64,000 nucleotides of DNA from an uncultured Chryseobacterium sp. (lineage in GTDB: Bacteria > Bacteroidota > Bacteroidia > Flavobacteriales > Weeksellaceae), in assembly GCA_913777465.1 (NCBI GenBank), contig CAJYRQ010000085.1, positions 1 through 64,000 of the forward strand, in the 5' to 3' direction. This document shows positions 45,480 through 53,770 of the stretch, in pieces. Both the position numbers and the translations under genes were made by a program. Every line of letters starts with the position of its first letter. Within the stretch, counting starts at the first letter, position 1. The notes under the pieces were generated by a model. It saw only the letters and a program-made list of their open reading frames with translations. It did no database searches and was not told the origin of the DNA.

Positions 45480-45809
45480 ATGAATATTATAATCTATTCA
45501 GATAACATAAGTAATTTGAATTCAAAACTTGCACATAAAATAGATAATGATTTGAAAACCTGGACAGCGAAATCCGCCACTGACAATTCCACACTGTATT
45601 ATCATACTACAAAATCAGAACAATGGGAAAATGATTTATACCTCAAACCTTTTATAGATAAGGATAAAGGTACTCTTACATTTAAAATTACAAAAATTAA
45701 TGGCATTCCTTTAAAATTCGCGTCTGAATTCGGATACCTGATAGGAAGATTTACTCAGATCTTGATAGTACATCTTTCGGATTATTATTCTAAAATTGAA
45801 ATAAAATAA
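45480..45809 (+). CDS. Unknown protein (109 aa)
   Basis: A small soluble protein beginning MNIIIYSDNISNLNSKLAHK, lysine- and asparagine-rich, no membrane helix. The start of the next gene is 2 nt after its stop, so they form a unit. Its base composition is more A/T-rich than the housekeeping genes here, as is the whole patch 44.4-46.1 kb, which hints at acquisition. No family recognised. Confidence 0.6.
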   Translation: MNIIIYSDNISNLNSKLAHKIDNDLKTWTAKSATDNSTLYYHTTKSEQWENDLYLKPFIDKDKGTLTFKITKINGIPLKFASEFGYLIGRFTQILIVHLSDYYSKIEIK

Positions 45810-45811
45810 TT

Positions 45812-46057
45812 ATGGCAAATGTAAATATCTTAAACGAAGTAACTAATGCAGAACCTGGAGATTGGAGACTTTGTTTCCAATGGTGTGAATATGTTTATGA
45901 TGACGGCAGTACTGAAAACGGGTACCGTTTTATATGGAGACGCCCAGATGGATCTTTACAGGCAGCAAGAGGACAGGCAAGAATACCAAGCTTTGCAGAT
46001 ATACAGGAATTAACTTTGTTAGCCATACAAGATGGATGGCTTATTACTGTGGAATAG
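45812..46057 (+). CDS. Unknown small protein (81 aa)
   Basis: MANVNILNEVTNAEPGDWRL, FQWCEYVYDDGSTENGYRFI, and RRPDGSLQAARGQARIPSFA: tryptophan- and arginine-rich compact protein that looks conserved, not random. Coupled to the gene before it by 2 nt. Function unknown; a strong inverted repeat follows at 46074-46135. Confidence 0.65.
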   Translation: MANVNILNEVTNAEPGDWRLCFQWCEYVYDDGSTENGYRFIWRRPDGSLQAARGQARIPSFADIQELTLLAIQDGWLITVE

Positions 46058-46073
46058 ATATCTTATTATATAA

Positions 46074-46135
46074 ATATTTCCTACAGATTCAAAATGAAAG
46101 TGTGTTTAATTTTATATTGAATTTGTAGGAAATAT
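46074..46135. repeat. Long imperfect inverted repeat between convergent genes
   Basis: Arms 46074-46092 and 46117-46135 pair over 19 bp with one G-T: ATATTTCCTACAgATTCAA / TTGAATtTGTAGGAAATAT; loop of 24 nt. It lies between the unknown small gene (stop 46057) and polA (stop 46145), so it may terminate both. The long loop is unusual for a terminator, so a mobile hairpin is also possible. Confidence 0.65.
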
Positions 46136-46144
46136 CTGATAAAA

Positions 46145-48982
46145 TTAATGCGCTTCCAGCCAGTTCTCTCCCACTCCTACTTCTACCAATAGAGGAACCT
46201 GGGTTTCAATCGCGTTTTCCATTTCCATTTTGATGATGTTCACGGCCAGTTCCACCTCTTCAACCGGAGATTCGAAGATCAATTCGTCATGAACCTGAAG
46301 CAGCATTCTCGTTTGCAGTTTTTCTTTTTCAAATTCTTTCTGGATCTTAATCATCGCCACTTTCACCACGTCGGCAGCACTTCCCTGGATCGGAGCGTTA
46401 ACGGCGTTCCTTTCGGCATGGGCACGGACTACAAAGTTTCCTGAACTGATGTCTTTCAGATGGCGTTTTCTTCCCAGGATGGTTTCTACATAACCAATTT
46501 CGCGCGCCTTTTTTACTTGGTCTGCCATATAAGCCTTCAGCTTGGAATAGGTTTCGAAATAGGCTTCGATCATCTGTTTGGCCTCGCTTCTGGATAAGCC
46601 GGTCTGCTCTGCCAAAGCAAAGGCACCCTGGCCGTATAAAATCCCGAAGTTGACAGTCTTGGCCTGGCTTCTCTGGATTTTGGATACTTCTTCCAATGGA
46701 ATATTAAAAAGCTTTGCCGCAGTAGAAGCGTGAATATCTTCCCCGTCCTGAAAGGCTTTGATCATATTGTCTTCGCCGGAAATCTCCGCGATCAGACGCA
46801 GTTCGATCTGGGAGTAATCGGCAGAGATAATCTTTTTCCCTTCACCGGCTACAAACGCTCCACGAATCTGCTGCCCTCTCAGCGTCCGGATCGGGATGTT
46901 CTGCAGGTTCGGGTTGACACTCGCCAGACGTCCGGTCGCCGCGGTGGTCTGGGAGAAATTGGTATGCACCCGGTTATCCGTTTTTTCAATCTGGGACGGC
47001 AAGGCATCCACATAAGTGGATTTCAGTTTCTGGTAGGTCCGGTATTCTAAAATATGCTGGATGATTTCGTGCTTTGAAGCCAGCTTCTGAAGGATGTCTT
47101 CCGAAGTCGCGTATTGTCCGGTCTTGGTTTTCTTGGCCTTCGGATCCAGCTGGAGTTTTTCGAACAGGACTTCACCGAGCTGTTTCGGAGAATTCACATT
47201 GAATTCTTCCCCGGAAAGCTGAAATATTTTGGCTTCCAGCTGCCTCAGGTCGTTTTCCAGGTCGATGCTTTCCTGGGCCAGCCATTTTTCGTCCAGGGAA
47301 ATTCCGGCAAGCTCCATTTTTGCAAGGACTTCCATCAGCGGCATTTCGATGTTGAAGAAAAGGTCTTCCAGGTTTTCCTTTTTCAGCTGTGGGGCGAAAA
47401 GTTCGTATAACTGGAAAGTCACGTCAGCATCTTCCGCCGCATAATCAGTCTGGGTTCTCAGGTCCGCATCCCGGAATGTTCCCTGGTTTTTGCCTTTTTT
47501 TCCGATAATAGTCTCGATGGAAACCGGCTTATAGCCCAAATAGATTTCAGAAAGATAATCCATTCCGTGTCTGCCGTCAGGGTTCAGAAGGTAGTGGGCG
47601 ATCATGGTATCGAACATCGCTCCCTTTACCGTAATATTATATCTTCTTAAAATTTTATAATCGAATTTTAAATTATGGGCTACCTTCAGCAGGTCTTCTT
47701 TTTCGAAGAATGGCCTGAAAATTTCGAGTGTCTGCAGTACTTCTCCCTGATCTTCGGAAAGCGGAACATAGTACGCCAATCCTTTTTTGTAGGAGAAGCT
47801 CATTCCTACCAGCTCTGCTTCCAGTTCGTTCAGCGAAGTGGTTTCTGTATCAAAACATACGACCCTTTGCTGCAGAAGGTTTCGGACCAGCATTTTCTGA
47901 GCTTTCGGATTATCCACAAACTGGTACAGGTGATCGTTGTGTTCAATGGTTGATTTCGTTCCGGCTGCCTGATCCATTTCTTCATAGGTCGCAAAAAGAT
48001 CCAGCTGGCCGACCGCCTGAGCCACTTTTTGTTGCGGTGTCGTTTCGGTAACGTTGGCCTCTGCCGGCGCATTGCCATTTCCGGTAACAACCGGTGCAAA
48101 AGCGCGGAATAAATTATCATACAGCCTTCTGAATTCGATTTCATCGAAGACTTCTTTTACTTTTTCAAAATCCGGTGTTTCCAGGTCGTACTGTTCCTGA
48201 TGAAATTCCACCGGTGCATCACAGATAATGGTCGCGAGTTTTTTGGAAAGGATACCGCGTTCAGCCGAAGCTTCCACTTTTTCTTTCAGCTTTCCTTTCA
48301 GTTCGTGGGTATTCGCCAGCAGGTTTTCGATGCTTCCGTATTCTTTCAGGAATTTCATAGCTGTTTTTTCACCAACTCCCTCGAGGCCGGGAATGTTGTC
48401 GACCGAATCACCCATCATTGCCAGGAAATCAATGACCTGTTTTGGCCGTTCGATCTGGTATTTGGCTTTTACTTCTTCCACCCCTAAAATTTCGACCTCG
48501 CTTCCTTTCAGTCCGGGTTTGTAAATTTTTATTTTATCAGTCACCAGCTGGGCGAAATCCTTATCCGGTGTTACCATAAAGGTCGTGTAACCTTCTTTTT
48601 CGGCTTTGCAGGCAATGGTTCCGATGATGTCATCCGCTTCGTATCCGGGCACGCCGAGGATGGGGATATGCATGGCCTGCAGGATCCGGTGAATGTACGG
48701 AATCGATGCCGTAATGGCTTCGGGTGTTTCGCTCCGGTTGGCTTTGTATTCGAGGAAATCCGTAGTTCTGACACTGGCCTCTCCCACGTCGAACACAATA
48801 GCAAGATGGGTGGGCCTTTCGCGGCGGATCAGTTCGATCAGTGAATTGGTAAAACCGAAAATAGCCGAAGTATCCAACCCCGCACTCGTGATCCGCGGGC
48901 TTCTGATCAATGCGTAATATCCCCTGAAAATCATTGCATAGGCATCAATAAGAAAGAGCCTTTTATCCTGTGTTGCGTCCAT
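46145..48982 (-). CDS. polA: DNA polymerase I
   Basis: Pol I fills gaps and removes RNA primers. The 945-residue protein has the 5'-3' exonuclease (1-300, LIDAYAMIFRGYYAL, GYEADDIIGTIA, TPDKDFAQLV), an intact 3'-5' exonuclease (VCFDTETTSL with the DxE pair), and the polymerase domain with motif A (SADYSQIELR), motif B (RSQAKTVNFGILYGQG) and motif C (LLQVHDELIFE). I start at ATG 48982 (MDATQDKRLF), because a -7 element ends at 48998 and its start site would lie downstream of the two earlier in-frame ATGs. Confidence 0.96.
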   Translation of the reverse strand: MDATQDKRLFLIDAYAMIFRGYYALIRSPRITSAGLDTSAIFGFTNSLIELIRRERPTHLAIVFDVGEASVRTTDFLEYKANRSETPEAITASIPYIHRILQAMHIPILGVPGYEADDIIGTIACKAEKEGYTTFMVTPDKDFAQLVTDKIKIYKPGLKGSEVEILGVEEVKAKYQIERPKQVIDFLAMMGDSVDNIPGLEGVGEKTAMKFLKEYGSIENLLANTHELKGKLKEKVEASAERGILSKKLATIICDAPVEFHQEQYDLETPDFEKVKEVFDEIEFRRLYDNLFRAFAPVVTGNGNAPAEANVTETTPQQKVAQAVGQLDLFATYEEMDQAAGTKSTIEHNDHLYQFVDNPKAQKMLVRNLLQQRVVCFDTETTSLNELEAELVGMSFSYKKGLAYYVPLSEDQGEVLQTLEIFRPFFEKEDLLKVAHNLKFDYKILRRYNITVKGAMFDTMIAHYLLNPDGRHGMDYLSEIYLGYKPVSIETIIGKKGKNQGTFRDADLRTQTDYAAEDADVTFQLYELFAPQLKKENLEDLFFNIEMPLMEVLAKMELAGISLDEKWLAQESIDLENDLRQLEAKIFQLSGEEFNVNSPKQLGEVLFEKLQLDPKAKKTKTGQYATSEDILQKLASKHEIIQHILEYRTYQKLKSTYVDALPSQIEKTDNRVHTNFSQTTAATGRLASVNPNLQNIPIRTLRGQQIRGAFVAGEGKKIISADYSQIELRLIAEISGEDNMIKAFQDGEDIHASTAAKLFNIPLEEVSKIQRSQAKTVNFGILYGQGAFALAEQTGLSRSEAKQMIEAYFETYSKLKAYMADQVKKAREIGYVETILGRKRHLKDISSGNFVVRAHAERNAVNAPIQGSAADVVKVAMIKIQKEFEKEKLQTRMLLQVHDELIFESPVEEVELAVNIIKMEMENAIETQVPLLVEVGVGENWLEAH

Positions 48983-48997
48983 ATTTTCCATAAAGAA

Positions 48998-49005
48998 CAA
49001 AGATA
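48998..49005 (-). promoter_or_regulatory. -7 element of polA
   Basis: Minus strand TATCTTTG, perfect TAnnTTTG match, 15 nt before ATG 48982. It argues against using the ATGs at 48991 or 49000. Confidence 0.6.
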
Positions 49006-49337
49006 AGGAATTAGTTTCCGTTTTATCAAATGAAACCTGAGATTAGGAAATTTTGTATTGGGATAAATCCGGGATCTGGGTTTTATAAAGATCCGGGTAT
49101 TGAGGTTCATCGGGGTGCATTTAATGCTGATGTGATGATGCACTGGAAACATCGGGTTATACCCGATGCCGAGATAAACCGCCCCTTTGGGGCTTGCCGA
49201 TATTAAGGGTAAAAATTTTGTCCAATAATGCAGTTGTTCTAAAAAAGGGGACCGTTAGGTAAAATCAGCTATTGATTTTTTAAGGTTTTTATTAATGATT
49301 TGGCGTCGGTCTCTTTATTCAGGTGTATTTTGTTTTA
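49006..49337. other. Non-coding gap
   Basis: Between polA (divergent) and a secreted unknown protein on the same strand. No frame supported. Around 49155-49205 there is a GC-rich stretch with a CCCCTTTGGGG hairpin, probably another dispersed intergenic sequence. Confidence 0.4.
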
Positions 49338-49769
49338 TCAGCAGTCATGGTTTTCATAATTGATTTTCTCCAGGGTTTCCCTATAGCTTTCCGCCTGTTT
49401 CGCATTGATTGCCTGATCATTAAGGATGACAGGCAACTGCCTCTTCCCGTCGGGGCTGATCCACAGGCCTTTTAAGCCGGCTCCTTCTTTCTGTACGATC
49501 ATCAGACCGGTAAAACCATCCTCTACCATGGCGTACTGGTTTTTATTGTTTTTGGAAATACTGAGCTGCAGCCAGTTGCTGACTTTATCATACCGATAGA
49601 TTCCACTATAAAAGGGATCTCCGCCACATCCGTTTTCTTCTTCCTGGAGGTAGAGCGTTACCTGCATTTTACCATCCACGGTTCCGGTATAGAGAAAGGA
49701 TTTCGTCTGTGCCTGCATCACGGCAAACAGTCCTGAAAGGGTGATGAGTAAAAGAATTGTTCTGGTCAT
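49338..49769 (-). CDS. Secreted unknown protein (143 aa)
   Basis: Signal peptide MTRTILLLITLSGLFAVMQA, then a soluble beta-rich domain (YTGTVDGKMQVTLYLQEEEN, FYSGIYRYDKVSNWLQLSIS, GLKGLWISPDGKRQLPVILN). The composition resembles small Bacteroidota extracytoplasmic proteins of unknown role. It has three Cys (two in GCGGDP and one at the C-terminus), which might form a disulfide. Confidence 0.7.
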   Translation of the reverse strand: MTRTILLLITLSGLFAVMQAQTKSFLYTGTVDGKMQVTLYLQEEENGCGGDPFYSGIYRYDKVSNWLQLSISKNNKNQYAMVEDGFTGLMIVQKEGAGLKGLWISPDGKRQLPVILNDQAINAKQAESYRETLEKINYENHDC

Positions 49770-50054
49770 TTTAAATTTTTATTAAAAATAAGAAATTCTG
49801 CCGTTTCCGGAAAGTCCGGTTGATCAGCAGGAGGTCTTCCATCATAGCCCGGATAGGAACGGCATCCTTTTTTGTTTTTATGCTGACTTTTGATATGAAG
49901 TCCGGAATTGATAAAAAACAAAAAAGATACAGTGGATAGCCGGAAAAAGCTCCTGAAAATAGGTATTGGTGAATGGTAAATGGTCAATGGTCAATAGCCT
50001 ATAGCCACTAGCCCAATTAATACTTAAGTGTAAATTGAACGGGTTACTTGCATT
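49770..50054. other. Non-coding gap
   Basis: No credible frame, AT-rich. It lies between two minus-strand genes and is followed by a terminator of the Imm51 gene. Confidence 0.4.
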
Positions 50055-50079
50055 AAAAAAGACCCCGTGCGAGGTCTTA
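50055..50079 (-). terminator. Terminator of the Imm51 gene
   Basis: Minus strand AAGACC / GGTCTT stem (6 bp) with an 8-nt GC-rich loop and a following T6 run, 10 nt after the Imm51 stop. Confidence 0.75.
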
Positions 50080-50088
50080 GTATTTTGA

Positions 50089-50439
50089 TTAGTCGATTTC
50101 GGCTTTCAGGAAAAGGTCCTGAATCTGCAATTCGTTTTCGCAGGTTTCCTTAAATCCGGTGATGAACTCCTTTAATTTGTCGGGATTTTCGGAATAGGCG
50201 CAGAACATATCGGCTTCAGGATCGAACCTGATGTGTCCGGTAAGGTCCGGCCGTTTTTCTTCGAGGAACACTTTGGCGAGCGAAGCCCAATCGTATCCGT
50301 TCCCTTCGAAACCTTCATCCTTCCGCCATTCGAAAATTTCAGGCTTGTAGGTTCCGGCATTTAAACATACTGAAAAAGTTTTGTCTGAGGCTACCCAGAA
50401 AAAGGGCTTGATGGCCGTTTCGAAATTGTAAGCTTCCAT
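50089..50439 (-). CDS. Imm51-family immunity protein
   Basis: A 116-residue protein with the family pattern KPFFWVASDKTFSVCLNAGT, then FEGNGYDWASLAKVFLEE and RFDPEADMFCAYSENPDKLK. Imm51 proteins are predicted antidotes for toxins in contact-dependent systems. It is the gene nearest the far end of the T6SS region, so a partner toxin may be the DUF4280 protein or lie elsewhere. Confidence 0.85.
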   Translation of the reverse strand: MEAYNFETAIKPFFWVASDKTFSVCLNAGTYKPEIFEWRKDEGFEGNGYDWASLAKVFLEEKRPDLTGHIRFDPEADMFCAYSENPDKLKEFITGFKETCENELQIQDLFLKAEID

Positions 50440-50580
50440 ACTTTTAAGTTTGATTTAGTTTAAGTAAACTAAAGTTACGGAATTTCTTTTTTCTCCGGAA
50501 TTTTATAACATTTATTAACGTTTTAAACTGATATCAGGTAAAACAGGATCTTCAATTTATCTAGTCCAGAGACCATCCAG

Positions 50581-51009
50581 CTAATTATTCTTTTCCAATT
50601 CTTTCAGATTGCCGGCACTGGTGGTATTTCCCAATTCAGCAGCTTTTTTCCAATATTTCCTGGCGTTATTTAAATCATTAACTTTGAAATAAGCAACTCC
50701 TAAGTCGTTCAATACAAATTTATAATCTTTGTTGTCTACATTCGTGGTTTTAATATATTTTTCCAGTTTAAGAATAGCCTGCTGCGGATTACCGGTTTCC
50801 AGATATATCGTTCCTGCATATTTTAAAGCATCCGTATTGTCAAGCTGCTCTGCCCTTTCAAAATAGGGCAATGCTTCGGTGTATTTTTTTTCACTGTAGT
50901 ATTCTATCCCCTGCTCAAGAAGTTTTTCATCATCTTTTTTAAACAGAAAGGTGTAGGACAGAAAGCCTATCAGGATAATTACTCCAATGAGTGCTGTTAT
51001 TTTTTTCAT
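50581..51009 (-). CDS. Membrane-anchored TPR protein
   Basis: 142 residues: one N-terminal transmembrane helix (ITALIGVIILIGFLSYTFLF), then three tetratricopeptide-like repeats (EQGIEYYSEKKYTEALPYFE; LKYAGTIYLETGNPQQAILK; LNDLGVAYFKVNDLNNARKY). TPR proteins act as scaffolds. It overlaps the gene upstream by 4 nt and so belongs to the T6SS spike operon; an immunity or chaperone role is possible. Confidence 0.8.
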   Translation of the reverse strand: MKKITALIGVIILIGFLSYTFLFKKDDEKLLEQGIEYYSEKKYTEALPYFERAEQLDNTDALKYAGTIYLETGNPQQAILKLEKYIKTTNVDNKDYKFVLNDLGVAYFKVNDLNNARKYWKKAAELGNTTSAGNLKELEKNN

Positions 51010-51530
51010 AATATTAAAATTAGAATGCCATAAACCAGGTATGAAATGATCATAAATTCGAAAATCCTTAATTTAAAAGTGTATATTCCATAGGTATTTA
51101 AACACATCATTAAAATACAAAAAATAAAGAAAGGAATTTTACCCAACTGAGAAAACTGATAGTAGAAGAGATCTATCCAAACGTTTTTTTTCTGAAGCCC
51201 GATATACCTGACCTCTTTTCCTTTTTCAAGTCGAAGAACATCTGTTTTACTGATAAAAAAGTCTATTTCCCTGTTTATGTTTGTATATAATATTTCCTTA
51301 TCATTTTTTAAGTTTGATAAAACCCCTGTACCTGAATTATAGAACAGGTTGGAATGACCGGAAAGACGAAATTTATAAAAAGGAATTCTGGTCAATGATT
51401 TATTTACTTCCGCTACGGAACCTTTTATCGGGATCAGGCTGTTTTTCAGAATCATCAGCTTTGCTGGAATATATAATATTCCAATCATTGAAACTATAAT
51501 GATCATCATCGGCTTACTACTAAAATTCAT
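51006..51530 (-). CDS. Unknown integral membrane protein of the spike operon
   Basis: 174 residues with three hydrophobic segments: about 8-28 (MIIIVSMIGILYIPAKLMIL), about 130-148 (IPFFIFCILMMCLNTYGIYT) and about 157-174 at the end. A roughly 100-residue domain between helix 1 and helix 2 probably faces the periplasm. It overlaps the DUF4280 gene by 11 nt and the TPR gene by 4 nt. Membrane topology and position make it a candidate immunity protein for the DUF4280 protein's C-terminal part. Confidence 0.75.
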   Translation of the reverse strand: MNFSSKPMMIIIVSMIGILYIPAKLMILKNSLIPIKGSVAEVNKSLTRIPFYKFRLSGHSNLFYNSGTGVLSNLKNDKEILYTNINREIDFFISKTDVLRLEKGKEVRYIGLQKKNVWIDLFYYQFSQLGKIPFFIFCILMMCLNTYGIYTFKLRIFEFMIISYLVYGILILIL

Positions 51531-52785
51531 GTTCTCTCACTTTAATTCCCTCTCTAGCTTTTAATTCGTCATTCAGTAAGCTCTGCATTATTTCATCTTC
51601 TCCATAATGTGCCATTAAATTAAACGTTATAAAATCCCCGACATCTTTTATTACATTTTCTACAAGTCCTTTACCTATGGTTGACTTCAGATGATCAGGA
51701 AGATTGGTCTGAATATTAAGGCTGGAGTTTGTTCTTGTATTATTAACTTCTGTGATAGACTGCGAATGATAGGCTGTGGTTGATGAGGAAGAGGAATTGA
51801 TGTTAATAGCAGTTGTTCTGGCTCCTGCTTCACTGCCCGTTGCCGAATAAATCCGCTGTGATGCTGTTGTCGTCTGCTGTATTGACGTACTGGGTAATAT
51901 CACCTGCCCGTTAGGGGTAATAATAGTGGTTCTGTTCTGAGAAATAGAAGTATTCTGTGTTACAGAAGACTGGGTAATCTGGGTATTTACATTTTCAATT
52001 TCTGCTCCGCCTCCCCATAGCCCTCCTTCCGGGGAACTTACATAATCATAAGTTGATGTCCCCGAAGACGATGCCTTTTCAGGATTAATCATATCCCCTA
52101 TGCCTGTCGTTTCTTTTCCCCAATCATATAACTTTCCGGCTCCAAAGTTCAGTCCAACTACAGAACCGGCCTGAATTAAACTGATCCAGTTTTTGGCCTT
52201 CAATGCACTGAACAAAGCAGGCACCCCCTGATAAACCCCTTGCAGCAAATTCCCTCCGAAGTAAGACAACCCAATGATAACTACGGTATCCCTAAGGGTA
52301 TCCACTCTATTTTTATTAACAATAGAATCGGCATATTCTGCGGAAAAAGTGATAAATATTTTACCTCCGAAAAGGCAGTCAAGTTTGGAACTGCCGATCA
52401 GGGCTTTTTTGCCTTCAAAATAGACATGCTGGTGAACAGGTGCCCAATCGTACATCAATGTAGTCATTGCACATATCGGATACGTTATGGCAGAGGCAAG
52501 ACCTGCCGCTGCTCCTCCTGCTGCTCCGGCAGCCATTAATGCACCCAGCGCAACACCTGCAGCGCCTCCGGTAAAGAATATGGCTGCTCCCACCGCTGCT
52601 CCTATAAGTGCTCCGGCAATCACCATTTTGGAACACATAAAATTTCCTCCCGTTCTGTCCTTAATGGTCGCCAGATTCTTATTCTGAGTTTTTATGGTGG
52701 TCTGACTTGTTACTTTGATCTGCTGTTTTTTCATTCCTGAAGAACATACCAGCCATGATCCGTCAGGAACATATAAATTACCCAT
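51520..52785 (-). CDS. DUF4280 PAAR-like spike/effector protein
   Basis: 421 residues. The N-terminus is a DUF4280 PAAR-like domain: GSWLVCSSGMKKQQIKVTSQ ... NFMCSKM at the start and LDCLFGGKIFITFSAEY around 130-150, which in other systems caps the VgrG spike. Between them (about 55-105) is a long Gly/Ala-rich hydrophobic stretch (GALIGAAVGAAIFFTGGAAG) that forms one or two transmembrane segments, as in effectors that insert in the target membrane. Residues about 240-350 are low-complexity Ser/Thr/Gln. The last ~70 residues (NLPDHLKSTIGKGLVENV onward) are helical. No enzyme motif seen. Same operon as LysM and vgrG, spaced 3 nt. Confidence 0.8.
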   Translation of the reverse strand: MGNLYVPDGSWLVCSSGMKKQQIKVTSQTTIKTQNKNLATIKDRTGGNFMCSKMVIAGALIGAAVGAAIFFTGGAAGVALGALMAAGAAGGAAAGLASAITYPICAMTTLMYDWAPVHQHVYFEGKKALIGSSKLDCLFGGKIFITFSAEYADSIVNKNRVDTLRDTVVIIGLSYFGGNLLQGVYQGVPALFSALKAKNWISLIQAGSVVGLNFGAGKLYDWGKETTGIGDMINPEKASSSGTSTYDYVSSPEGGLWGGGAEIENVNTQITQSSVTQNTSISQNRTTIITPNGQVILPSTSIQQTTTASQRIYSATGSEAGARTTAININSSSSSTTAYHSQSITEVNNTRTNSSLNIQTNLPDHLKSTIGKGLVENVIKDVGDFITFNLMAHYGEDEIMQSLLNDELKAREGIKVREHEF

Positions 52786-52788
52786 AAT

Positions 52789-53769
52789 TTAGATTTTATT
52801 AATTTGGTATCTGGATTTTGCTACTATTGTATCATTAATATTTTCTGTAAAATCAGCGGTACAGTTTACGATTATGTTTTCCTTAATATTATAAGTTGAA
52901 GTCAGATTAAAGTTATAATTAAAATTATTTCCCAGTAATTCTCTGAAAGATACATTATAAAGTTCGCCTAATATTTTTATATTTTCTTTTTCTAAAAACG
53001 ATTTATTTTCGGCAATCACAGTACTCCCGGTTTTTTCAACCACCCGGTTTTTGAAAGTCAGCAAAACTTTTGATCCCGAAAATAATGAAGAATAAAGTCT
53101 GGTTGAAAAACCTTCACTGATTTTATTTACATTATTTAAATTAAAATTACCCGGATAAAGCAGGTTGTACTGAATATTTGCTAAAATGTGGGGTAGAGAA
53201 TTTATATAAACAGGCTCTCCATCCTTTATTAATTTATTTACCATTTCCTTATCATCTGTACTGTCCGTGAGTGTTTTTTTAACGACATTCCATCTTTCCC
53301 TGATCTCATTCTGGTTGTCAATACTTTTTATTCTTCCGGAATCATCCGTCGTTAGAATAACGTCTTCAAAAGGCTGATCCAAGAGGGACAATAAAACCAG
53401 GTAATTATCGTAATGAGGTGAACTACATTTAACGGTCTTTGATTTCTGGCTAAGAAAATATTTATTATCAGCTAATTTTTCAATTTCAATGGTAATCTCA
53501 TTAACAGTAGAATAAACCAGATTCTTAAAATTAAAATATTCGTTTTCTGAAGTTATCCTATAGGCATATATATATTTTAATTTTTCATGATTAGAGTCTA
53601 TCAGAATTGTATCAATATGGACAGGAATACGTTCACTGTTGATCTGCTGGGTTAAAACAGAATGACTGTTATGGAATTCCAAAAGCTCATTTACTGTTTG
53701 GTCAAACTTTTCAGCAATGGTTTGCAGTGTATCCCCCTTCTCTATTTTGTATTTTATAAAATCCTTCAT
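52789..53769 (-). CDS. LysM-domain T6SS-associated protein
   Basis: 326 residues without a signal peptide. Residues 6-50 are a LysM domain (YKIEKGDTLQTIAEKFDQTV, with N-E-L-L), which binds peptidoglycan or, in phage-tail-like machines, joins spike and baseplate proteins. The rest is beta-rich (AYRITSENEYFNFKNLVYST; YNFNLTSTYNIKENIIVNC). It starts 1 nt after the VgrG stop and 3 nt before the DUF4280 gene, so it is probably a spike adaptor or load factor. Confidence 0.8.
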   Translation of the reverse strand: MKDFIKYKIEKGDTLQTIAEKFDQTVNELLEFHNSHSVLTQQINSERIPVHIDTILIDSNHEKLKYIYAYRITSENEYFNFKNLVYSTVNEITIEIEKLADNKYFLSQKSKTVKCSSPHYDNYLVLLSLLDQPFEDVILTTDDSGRIKSIDNQNEIRERWNVVKKTLTDSTDDKEMVNKLIKDGEPVYINSLPHILANIQYNLLYPGNFNLNNVNKISEGFSTRLYSSLFSGSKVLLTFKNRVVEKTGSTVIAENKSFLEKENIKILGELYNVSFRELLGNNFNYNFNLTSTYNIKENIIVNCTADFTENINDTIVAKSRYQINKI

Positions 53770-53770
53770 A

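Noticed and set aside
49766-49987. 73-codon minus-strand frame after the secreted unknown protein
   Set aside because: No domain, biased composition and poor spacing; treated as a non-coding gap.
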